DNA of 64,000 nt, from positions 174,303 through 238,302 of the forward strand of contig VKHL01000028.1 of assembly GCA_015146655.1 (NCBI GenBank). Reading direction: 5' to 3'. A program made the position numbers and the translations under genes. This DNA is from Ochromonas danica (taxonomy: Eukaryota > Sar > Chrysophyceae > Chromulinales > Chromulinaceae). The notes under the pieces were generated by a model. That model worked only from the letters and a program-made list of their open reading frames with translations, was not told the origin of the DNA and did not search any database. This document shows, piece after piece, positions 22,143 through 32,866 of the stretch. Within the stretch, counting starts at the first letter, position 1. Every line of letters starts with the position of its first letter.

Positions 22143-24250
22143 TTAATGCTTGTATGATGCTCGATCCCCACTATCTAAAGGAAGTGGAATTGCCTCAATG
22201 TCGTCAACAACACCCAGAGTATCGCGCTCGAGTTCCTTTTTCCATTGTGATCTTCTGTTTTCCACATTACCTGACTGGCCCGCTTCCACATCTTTAGCAA
22301 ATACCTTCTCTTGGTTCTTGTTCAAATATCGCTCAGATTTCTTGTCGTAGTCAAAGTCATAGACATAGTGTTTGTAGATTTGACGAAGAATCAGCTTGAT
22401 TAAAATGAAGACAATCGATGTAACTCCGCTTCCGTTCGCAAATGCCGTCGCCAAGTTAGTAATCCAGCTGGGATAGGTCGTCTTCTCACAAGAAAAGGGA
22501 GGATTATTCGTGAAAGCAGCCTCACAAACAACGGAATAAGATTCTTCGCATGTAGTAGTAGTAAATGTGTCATATAAAGATGCAACACCTTCGCAGGATA
22601 GAAGCTCTGTGGCATTGTCCTTAGTGTCGATGTAACCTTGACAACTGGAGGGAACACTAAAGTGCTCATTATCTTGATAGTATATCCTACGACCCAAACA
22701 ACAACCATAAGACTGTGCATAGTTATAGCAGTCAACAGGACTTATCCTTACCCATTCACTTCATCACACTGGCCGGAAAACGTGGTCGAGACGGAACTGT
22801 CAATGGTGTAGTTGGAATAGACGCCATCACAAATCTGGTAGGTAAAGGCCAGTTGAAGTCTTGTGGATAGATAATATTCACCCATGAAGTTTGCTGCATA
22901 CGTTGTGAAGGAATCAGATGAAACATGGTAGCTATGATGAGCTCCATTGACGAAATAGATCTCATCGTCGCTTCTCTTCAGAGCGTAATCAGCTGTTACT
23001 CGTTCCTTCAGACTCACCGAAGACAGAAAATTGCTCGATCCGGACAGGTTCCCCACGAATAAATAGTTTTGAGCATAGATCTCAAACTTTCCATTATTAC
23101 CAACCTGAAGGACTTGAGAAATAGATTCCACGGCTTTCGACCCATCCAATATCAATGAAGAGTTCTCCACGTACAGTGTTCTCGTCAATGACAAAGTCGA
23201 GCTATTGATCTGAAAGATGGGGAAAACAATCTTCGCAGTCGAGTTGATCATTACTCGCACCTTGCTACCCAGGCATAGCGCATACAAGTTACCATCACAT
23301 CCGACAGAAATGTACCGAACATCAACTCCTCCAGTTGGCGTGCTTGCTCCATAATAAGATGAGCAATCAACCGCTGCATTCACCGTGGAAGCCATGCGAG
23401 ACGTTGTGTTGTATTTCAAAATCTTTGCCTTCTTATCAGAGCTTCCCACCACATAGACAAACACACAGTTCTCTCCGTAAGTGATGCCGAATATCCCCGA
23501 GTTAACGGAGAAAGGCAAATCAGTCAAAGGGACAGCTGAAGATCGATTGGGTGAGATAGCATAGAGAATAGGGGCATCGCGCTTGATTACCATGTACACT
23601 GTGGACTCTCCATCGCTCACAAAGTCACTGATTATGTAGGAACTGCTGACAGGCAGGCTCACATTAATTAAAGAGCCGCTGGCATTGGTGAAGTAGTAAA
23701 TGTTGTCATAGACAAGACTGTAGGTACTGTCCGATTGGGTGGCAAAGACACTCGAAGACGTCTCTGTCGTTGTGTCTATCTCACTGTAGACTTCCCCACC
23801 TTTACAGAAGCGATATCCATCACTCAGGAAGAGGTCTTCGCAAGAGCTGTCGTCTGACGTCACTCCTGTCAGCGAGAGCACATAGTCCTCACGGTGGTTG
23901 CACATATCATATCCTGAAGATCCCAAGGCACCCATACACTCAACATAGTCATACTCTGGACTGCTGAAGGCGATCAACTCGCTGGTGGTGGAGCTCAAGG
24001 CATCCGTGTCTGTTCTCGGTGCTAACACACTGCAGGAGTAGGAACCTCCCAGCACTTCATAGGTAACTTTCGTCACCACTGTACCCGTCGTAGCGGAGTA
24101 ATAGTACGACAAAGCGAAGATTGTAGCGGCTACGGCTGCTTCCAGAAAAACGCACAGACGAATAGTGTTTGGTTGGGCCAGTAGCACCACAGCCTCTGGA
24201 TGAGCGACTTTGTACTTGTCAGTGACAGGGATAGCGTTGAAGACATTCAT
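22143..24250 (-). CDS. Putative two-TM membrane protein with large Cys/Asn-rich ectodomain
   Basis: Exons 22752-24250 and 22143-22686 join in phase (64-nt intron) to about 680 residues. A hydrophobic segment at residues 31-52 (IRLCVFLEAAVAATIFALSYYY) is followed by about 530 residues rich in Ser, Thr, Tyr and Cys with many N-x-S/T sequons, then a second hydrophobic segment near 585-605 (TSIVFILIKLIL) and a charged C-terminal tail. This suggests both ends are cytosolic with a glycosylated loop outside the cell or in a vesicle lumen. Repeated YxxxxxGNLYAL and VFVYVVGSS-like strands hint at a propeller. No family recognised. The ATG at 24250 is the first in frame. Divergent from the EF-hand gene by about 220 bp. 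Confidence 0.7.
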
Positions 24251-24472
24251 TCGAGAGTACTGATTACTAATAAGAAATGAAGGAGGCTTGGTGTCAAGGG
24301 GTAGAACTGCTTGCCCATCCTCCTCTCTCCTCCCCTTGACAATTCCGCTCAACAGCAAGTGAGGGAAGTTACGATGAAACCGTTGTGTTGACTAGTTGAA
24401 ACGCGTTTATTGGGAAAATATGCGGAAAGAAGAGCAAACGGCGCATATTTTGGAATTGAGACGTGCTGGGCT

Positions 24473-27400
24473 ATGCAGGGTGTTCGTCGATTGATCAGCG
24501 TCGATGAGCTGGCTGACGAAGCTGTTAGTAGTCTCACTTCACTTTATCAGCTCACAGATGATGGAGCAGGGCATGTTGTTAGGAAGAAGACGACAAACAA
24601 AAGGGATCATCAGAAGGGAGGTGCTCCTCCGAACCTGCAGCTCAGCCCACTGGATTCTCGTCTGATGGGCAGTCAGTCAGCTTCAAGCCTTGGTAGTGGG
24701 AGGGCTCACCAGCGCTTCTCCAGCAATTTGGCATCTCCGGCTATCAGCACCTCCACTCCCGCAGCAGCCAACAGCAGTCGATCGCAAGCCCAGCTGAGCA
24801 ACTTCCACTATGTCAGCAATCTCCAAAGAAAAGTTGCTAATCTCTCCCGTATCCCTGGAGAGCAGACTCCTGCTCCTTGTAGTATTAGTAGCATTGGCAA
24901 GCAGCCTTTGACTAGCGAGCAGCTCAGCAAGGAGATCGCGGAGAGTCAGCTGCAGGTGATGCAAGGATCGGAGGTCTTAACTCGTCTTACTGCCTCCTTG
25001 ACTGGTTACTATGCCACTTTGGAGGAAATCGCTCAAACTATTCTGACCCATCGCAAGGAACTTTCCGCGCGGTTGACAGAAGTGAACGAGAATTACATCC
25101 ACTTGTTTGAGACCATGCTGTCGGAGGTGATGCGCATCCAGAGAGACAAGTTCAAGGTAAGAAGTTGCTCTTCTGTGTCAAGTGGTGTTTGCTCCGTGTG
25201 CTCAAGTGACAACTCGTGGTATTGCCTCAGAGTCAGACATCTCTCATCGACAAGCTCAAGTACGCCGTGGATAGTCTAGAAGGCAAGCTTGCCCTTGAGC
25301 GAGACCACCAAGCTCGACTCGCAGAAGAGAAAGGTAACCTTGAGAAGCAGTTGAGTCTCATGGAAAGCACTCAGCGCACTACCAGCTACCAAGTGCAGGC
25401 CTTGCAAAAGCAGATCGCGGCCATGGAGGCTGACCGAGAGAATCAGCAGGTAGCAGTGAGAGATGATCGGGAGGACTACCGTGCTCAAGAGGAAGAGCAT
25501 CTAGCCTTCGTCGCCAACCTCAACCAATCCTTCGCTGAGAGGCTTGAATATGAGCGGAGCAAGCATCAAGAGGTTGCTTATCGTCTGAGACAGGAGAGTG
25601 AGGAGAAAGATCGAGAGATGCAACGACTAAAAGATGTGATTGAACAGAAGGAATTGGACTACAAAGCCTTGTTCAAGCAGTTGGAAGATAGTCAATATCG
25701 TCGTCCACGAGCAGAGAGCGCAACGCAAACCGCGGCGACCAATGAGGGCTTGTGGGATGCGCAGAATGGTTGGGTTCTGCCCATTTCAACGACTGCTTTG
25801 GCAAGAAGTCGATGGAGGAAGTGCATCAACTTTGCTCGTTGTCCTGCTTGCAAAGGCAATAGTCGATACTTGGCACAAGCTGCCGTGCTGTTTAAGAAGG
25901 CCACGTTAGGTGTCGCGCCAGTTGGTTTGGTGGAGGAGACGAAGGCGTCTCTGGTGGAGGGAAGCACGATGAAGTGGGTCCTGCCTGACAATCTCATCGC
26001 CTTCTTATCCAATCTACCACCAGCTGTCCAAGCATGGAACCCTCGTTCCTTCGTGTGGACGATGAAGATGGCCATTCTCTTCCTGGACCATAAGAGCCAA
26101 ATGGATGAAGAAGATGAGAAGTTAGGCTTCCGCCTTCAAGGCTTTGGCGACTTTGTCGTCGAAACTTTCTTACGCAATGCTGGCAGTCGTTCTCAGGCAG
26201 AGCTGGAATTGTTTCATTTCCTGTGCTCCCTCAGAGAACATCATCAGCATTCCATCCTATTGCATCTCGTGGCGAGGGCTTTGCATTGCTCTCATGCTTT
26301 GAACAAGGAGGAGATGGATTACCTCGAAGACCTCGAATCACGCGGTGAAGCTGCACTGTCAAGAAAGCGACAAGCACAATTAAAAGAATTGAAAGCACGT
26401 GAGCGAGTCAAAACGATTCAAGCGAAGGAGGAATTGATGGAAAAGGCGAAGGAGGCGGAGGAGGTCAAATATCACAACCCTTTGTATGAACGAGATTTCA
26501 TCATTCGAGAAGATGTCCTGCCCAAAGAAGTGCTTTCCGCTCTTCTCTTTGCTCGCAGAGCTTTGCTAGCTGAGCCTTATCAAGGAGTCTATCGCCAGGC
26601 CATTCAAAGCATCAAAGAGACAGTGAGTCACTTCAAAGGGTTCGAAGAAAGTCTCAGGAAGGCGAAGAGGAAGTTGTTCGATGACAACGAGACAAACATC
26701 ACCTTCCCTGACCACGTGCTATTCCATGTGACAGATCGCTATCAGATGCTTGTCCCTTTAGATCGAGCGTTGCGAGTCGTTCGGCCGTTGCTTTCTCATT
26801 GCACGGCGGCGGAGATGCTGGGCATATATCGAACGATTGAGAGCAAGACCCTCTTCTTGTTTCCAAATGGTGATATTCGCCTTCCAGATGGCATGAACAG
26901 CTTCGTTCGTTCCACTTTGCGGTTGTTCTTGCAGGCAGTCAGTCCTCAAGGCGAAGACATCTCAACCTGGGAGACGCTGAAGTCCATCGCTGAGAAGAAT
27001 CACACCATCTCTCCTGTTGTTGATAGTAGCGCCGAGAAAGAGGACCCACTCCTTCTTCCTCCTCGAAACAATGGGAACAAGAACAAGAAGACCTCTAACA
27101 AGACTCGACGAGAAGCTGGAGACATCTTACACGAAGACGTCTATAAATACACTCTCCTCACAGATGGAGACTATCTCATCACTGTCGTCACGGAAATCTA
27201 TTTGCGCAAATGTGAAGCCTTGGACAAGGAATTGCAACGCATTTTCGTCGTGGGAGATCTCAACCATGACAATGTCTTGAGTTTCGACGAATTCAAAGCG
27301 ATTGCACGACAAGTGGATTCACATTGTCCCGACAGAAAAGTGCTGAGCATGTTTCGTGAGGCCTTAAGATTAGGTACCGTAGCTCTTTATTATACTTGTG

Positions 27401-28195
27401 GTATAGTCTACTGATTGCTGTGTTGTCATAGGTGAAGACAACGATACCATTGGACCCCAAGCCTTCGCCCACATCTGCAAGGAATATGATCTCATCCATG
27501 TGGTATGTTATTTCTATTGGTTGCTTCCCAATCTTCATGTGAAGCAGCTGTATTGATATAATATGCTGTATTGTATTGGGTTGTAGATGGATTTCAAAGA
27601 AGTCGCGCAGTCTTCACTCTCTGCACTGCTTGCGAAGTCTCTCCCTGCAGCAACAACAACGACAACGACCAACAGTCACCATCCTCCTCCTCTTCGAAAG
27701 ATGCCCACAGCAAACAAATCCAATCTGCTGTCCACGAGCAAAGACAGCAGCAATGATTGCCATGGAGTGACAGTGGAGAGACAGTTGGTCACAGTGGCCA
27801 CACAGACTGCAGACCTCGTCACTCCGCCACTGCCTCTAACGTCCACAAACCTTGCCAGCAACCCAACAACAACAATATCTGGAGCGTTGATGAGACATCG
27901 CATGGTGCCTTCGACTTCTCGTAAGAAGATGATTGTGTTGGATGACTCTCCAGCTGTCACAGCTCGTTCAGCAATTGACGAAAGAGTTGGCGTTAATGCA
28001 GACAATCCCACCGAAACTATCCCCGAAGTCTTGGACACTGTCGAGGATAATGCCAAAGACTCTGCCTTCCCTATTCTTCAGATTCACAGCAAAGCGCTTC
28101 ATGTGAATTGGAGCAAATCCAAAGCCGCTGGGGAACAAATTCAACAAGTTTTGCAACAGCGAAAGCTTCAACGATTACAGCCACAGAATGAATGA
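24473..28195 (+). CDS. Large coiled-coil protein with EF-hand
   Basis: Exons 24473-25156, 25231-27373, 27432-27502 and 27587-28195 join in phase to 1168 residues. Residues 1-190 are low-complexity Ser/Pro/Gln; about 190-390 are continuous coiled coil (LALERDHQARLAEEKGNLEKQL through QRLKDVIEQKELDYKALFKQL); the middle is helical with a second charged coil. An EF-hand at about 895-930 reads FVVGDLNHDNVLSFDEFKAI, with D-N-D-spaced ligands fitting calcium binding, and a degenerate second hand (GEDNDTIGPQAFAHICKEY) is built by the small 71-nt exon. The tail is Thr/Pro-rich. A calcium-responsive cytoskeletal or basal-body/axonemal role is plausible but unproven. No orthologue recognised. Confidence 0.75.
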
Positions 28196-28296
28196 ATGAA
28201 TGATGTATAATGTATACAAGTAGGTATTATCTTGTCACACACGAATTGTAAATAGTCTATGTCTGTCTCATGAGAGAGTCAACATGAACATTGTCG

Positions 28297-29174
28297 CTAC
28301 TTCTTCAAAGCGTTGGATAGCAAGGCAGCACATTCTTTGGCTAAAGAGGTCAGCTCAGGTTGGGCGACTTTTGCTACGGCTGCCATGGAAGGAACGACTC
28401 CGCCTTCGAGCAGCCGCACAGCCACACTGTCATCATCATTTCCTTTCGACACCTCCAACACTGTATGCAATAGGACCAAAGCACGATGAACCAGTTCAGG
28501 TTGTTCTGTAGAGAATAGAGAGACCAGTGTGGAGGGCAGGTCTTCTTTCATCATAGCCTTGACCACCTCCTCGTCCTGTGCTGCCATGGCTAATGTCCCT
28601 GCCGAGGCACGAGCAATCAGAAAAGCTTCTTTGTAATCTTCTTCCTCTTTATGATTGCATTCCTCACGATTTGGTGACCAATCTTCACACAGGGCAAGCC
28701 ATAACTTGACTTGTTCACTTTGTCGCAATAGCTTGAGCAATCCTTCATGAGTGGGCATGTTACAAAAGGCTTCCGTAGCAGCACGACGAATCATGAGATG
28801 ATTGCTAAACATCAAATAGTGCACAACACCAACACCTCTATAGTCATGCCAAGCATCGAATCAGAGAGAGAAACAAAGAGAAGGGACGGGAAGGGAAGAG
28901 GGACTGACTTGTCTGCAACAAATCGATCTTGTTCTGTGGGACCGCAAGACAATAAGTTGGTGAGAGCAAGAAGAGCTTCAAACTGCTGCAATAAGGAGGC
29001 GTCCACTTCACGGCAGAGTAACAGCAAGGGGCGAAAGGAGGAGAGACGCAATGGTTCTGACAGAAGGTGCGGATTGGTCGTCACCAAAGCCTTCGCCACG
29101 GCATGACCTGCTTCCAATCGTGTGGTTTTCTAAAACATCATCAACGCAATCACTAGATAAGTCTATCATATCTG

Positions 29175-29255
<81 letters not shown>

Positions 29256-29293
29256 CACACACACACACACACACACACACAACACACACACAC

Positions 29294-29353
<60 letters not shown>

Positions 29354-32007
29354 GATAGGCACGACTAACTCACCTCACAATTGGTATCATTAGCAATACT
29401 ACAACAAAGTTTCAATCCACCTTGTTGTATGAAAACACCACGTGATTGTTCATCAACACAAATCTGTCGCAAAGCTTTACAAACAGTTTCTTTCGTCTTG
29501 GGAGAGCAATTACTACCACTACCACTACCACTACCAGTAGGTTCGACTAGACGGATCAGAGCTAGGATGCCTTGATGATGAACAATCTTACGGATCCTCT
29601 GCTTGCATAAGTCGACAGTGTCCACGTCAACTTCTTCTTGCTTTTCCTCCAAAACTGACTGCCCCGCCTCTGCTGCCCCTTCTTGAGCTTTAATACGTTG
29701 TAACTCTTGCATCTTATCATATTGTTCTACTGTCATCTCCTTCTCAGCGAGTGCAAGAGCTTTTAATTCTCGGTTAGTCACGGTGAGGGCGGCTAGAATG
29801 TGTGCGAGGCCGTAGGAGGAGGAGGAGCGCCCGTCGATGTGTAATGCGGTTAAGGCGGGAATGAGAGGAGCGACTCTAGCTGATCCATGGACAATCTCTT
29901 CCTTCACGAAGGTCTTGCCCACGATTGCAGCGATGACTTCTATGGCACGCTCCAAGGAAGAGGTTTGAACCACACCTCCTCCTCCTCCTGCTATAACTGT
30001 AGCCCCATGCTTAAGGGCAGTGTTATCATATTGAGAGAAGGATATCAACGAAGTGGACGAGGAAGAGGGTGGCTGGCTATTCTGTTTCTCCTTCGCAGCA
30101 GTAGCAGCAGCAGGAGGAGGAGGAGGAGGAGGTAGTTGTTTGGCATTGGCTGCCGCAGCAGCTTTGATCACTCCAGCCACAGCATAGAGAATCTCTCCCA
30201 CTTCCTCCGAGCTCTCATGCAAGGCCTTGGCCTTCAAGGATAACTTGGCCATGACTGAAGCAGCTGCAGCGCGGATGGACTGCGAAGGAGAGCTAGCTAG
30301 CAGGCGGTGCACCACGCCGTCCTTCAACAACGACGCGAACAACTCACTCGATGCGTCAACACCAGCAGCTAAGGCTAATACCTCTGCAGCGATCTCCATG
30401 GACGGCAAGTCTTGCGAGGAGAGTAGCAGTAGTAACTGTGCTAGACCTTGTCTTGACTGTAATGCCCACCAGCCAAGCTCTGGATGAGTTACAAACAATG
30501 CCAATTCTAATGCAGCGCGTGCTTGACAAGGTCTGATCAAAGACGCTATTCCAGTTAATGATGACTTGGTCTCTCCCAGTCTCTGACGATGATGATCATC
30601 ATCATTGTTATTGTCAAGTAGTTCGTCTGATTCAAACAGTGCAGGCAATAAGAACTGCTTGGTACGGTCGATATCATCGAGATACTTGATCATCTTGCCT
30701 AACCCACTGATAGCATTGGATCGTACGAAAGCTTTCTCTGAAGTCACTTGCACAGCCCATAGCGAGAGGTAGTCACACTGTGTGTGTGTGTTCCAGCACA
30801 GTTCGACGTGTTCTTTGGATCGCTGGCGGAAGATCTTCTCGCGATGAAGTCTCGCCTTGCGATCATCAAGTGACTCTAAGCGACTATCCACAAGGACAGG
30901 GTCATGTTCGAAGTAGTTGGGTAAGTCAGAGATGATCGCAGAGAAGGTATCCAAGGCGAAACTGTGGCTTTCTTCGTGTTGGAGGAGGAGGACAGAGTGA
31001 ATGGCGTGAAGGATCTCCTCCACCACTGTGAGAGATAGAGTTAAAGGGAAGAGGACCTCTACCGATGAGGTGGAGGAGGAGCAGGAGGAGGAGGGTAGGG
31101 CGAGGTCGGGTGAGGCGGGGATGGCCTTCAAAATGTTCATCACCGCTACCAACAGACTGCGAATCAAACTGTCTACCACCACCACCTCCTCCTCCTCCCC
31201 GTGGTCTTCTGCTAAGGATCTTAACAGACGAACTAACCCCACGAGATAGACCTTCTCCCCATTGGAAGAGAGAATGCTAGCAGGAGTAGTAGCAGAGGTA
31301 GTAGCAGGAGGAGGAGGAGGAGGAGGCAGGTAGTCGACATGTTTCGTCACCCAGAGAGAATGCTTTGTGAGGATGGCTAGGAGCCGGAGAGTGGATTTCA
31401 ACGCCTCGTTCATCGTCAAGGAGGAGGAGGAGGAGGTCTTCCTGACTACCTCTTCCATCACTAGCAGTCCTCCCCGCTGCACCAATTCATTGGCCTGGAA
31501 GAGGTCGTCTTGGCAGAGATCTACCAAACCATGCATGGTGGAAACGATAGCCTCCTCCTCCTCCTCCTGCTCCTGCTCCTGCTTCTTCTCTGTGAGGTGG
31601 TGTAGCAGATTGGCTACAGGACTGCCACGTGTCATCTGCTGGGCCTGTCGCACTTCTCTCAAGAGAGAGAGACCCTCAGCATTGGTTGGGTCTTGCTGCA
31701 GGAGGAGCTTCAAGGTGAGGAGGCAGTCGTCTGTCTCTCGCAAGCGATGCTGTGCTGTGGCCAGGCGGTACAGCGCCTTGAGAGACGTTGGCGACAGACG
31801 CAATGCCTCCAGACAGTCTCTGCGACAGCCTTCATAGTCCTCTAGTTTCAATGCAGTAGCAGCACGATTAGTAAGCAAGGCAGTGCGTGAGTCAATGGTC
31901 AGGTCAGACAAGGCCAACGCGGTGCTGTAACACTGCAGAGCTTGAGAGAAGTTCTTCTCTTTGAAATATGCGTTGCCTTGGAGACGAAGTTCTTCTGCTG
32001 TTGACAT
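28297..32007 (-). CDS. UNC45: UNC-45-like TPR/ARM myosin co-chaperone
   Basis: Exons 29374-32007, 28909-29129 and 28297-28837 join in phase to 1131 residues. Three N-terminal TPRs (EELRLQGNAYFKEKNFSQAL, ALLTNRAATALKLEDYEGC, LKALYRLATAQHRL) are the Hsp90-binding module; the rest is helical ARM-like sequence ending in a UCS-type region (HYLMFSNHLMIRRAATEAFCNM, ASAGTLAMAA, VHRALVLLHTVLE). UNC-45 proteins fold and protect myosin motors. The loops carry unusual homopolymers: runs of Pro, Ser, Asp/Glu and Gly. The first intron (29130-29373) holds a long CA tract. The first in-frame ATG at 32007 gives MSTAEELRLQGN, the expected TPR start. Confidence 0.85.
29181..29350. repeat. CA dinucleotide microsatellite in an UNC45-like intron
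   Basis: About 170 bp of (CA)n interrupted five times by an extra A (CAACA). It lies inside the first intron of the UNC-45-like gene, near its acceptor side on the plus-strand view. Open frames reading poly-Cys-Val or Thr-His across it are artefacts. Confidence 0.95.
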
Positions 32008-32866
32008 GAGAAAAACAACAAGAGAGAAGAGAGAAGAACTCAAGGAAGGTTCTCACTATCAGGAGCAGATGGTAGATGGGAAGGGACTACTGACTGTCTG
32101 GCTCACAGTAGTCTATATTGGATGATTTGATTTGATTTCATCCTTCGCTTGCCATTCTTCTCGATCGTCACTGCGAAATTCACTAACAGATTGCTAAGGA
32201 AATACAGTGCTACATCTGGGAATGTGGGGAGAATCTGGGATTCTGGACTGCTTTTACACCATTTGTTTGTTGCATTGCTTCATTTTCGTGATCCCATCAG
32301 TTAGGTCCAACATTACCATGATGATGAGCACTCATTCAACGCAAGCAAGAAGAAGATGGGTATAAGGTATGATATATTAAATTACCAAGTTTCATTAGCT
32401 GCTCAAAATTATAAATTTAGTCACTTCATCTGAGATAGCGACAGTTATTGCGCAGAGAGCGATGCCATCCCTCCAGGGAAAAGAAAACAAGGCAAGGCTA
32501 AACTGCTGAACAAATCGATCATCAACCACAATTAACACGATAGCAATATATTATAGCACAGGAGCCGTCCATGGAGAGGGGTTGGTTGGACGTCCATCAT
32601 CTCATACTATTAGACAGGGAGAATAATACAATTAATATATTCATATTTACTTGCTAATGATATACACACGCTCCTTCTTCAAGCAGCAGTTGTGCACATT
32701 CATAATGAACTACCACCAATCATTAGCAACACTAGACTACACCATACATGAAGCTAATTTAACAAAAATATAACGAGTTTAGAAGACAATACTCAAGAAA
32801 AGGAAAACAGGTGAGGCAGCAGAGAAGAAGTGGAGGCAGCAGTCCTCACAGCAGCTTCTTACTTCG
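32008..32866. other. Intergenic region, about 860 bp
   Basis: Between the start of the UNC-45-like gene and the end of the pseudokinase-Sel1 gene. AT-rich in its second half (about 32600-32800). I looked for snRNA, snoRNA box C/D pairs and tRNA T-arms and found none I would defend. Confidence 0.5.

Noticed and set aside
24250-24358. N-terminal extensions starting at TTG or GTG (also at 19845, 32043, 35443, 36762, 52293, 55048, 60886)
   Set aside because: In a eukaryotic nuclear gene the first in-frame ATG is the better start; in the UNC-45, rubredoxin and GPx cases the ATG gives the expected family N-terminus.
29008-29368. Open frames on both strands reading poly Cys-Val or Thr-His
   Set aside because: They are translations of the (CA)n microsatellite inside the UNC-45-like intron.
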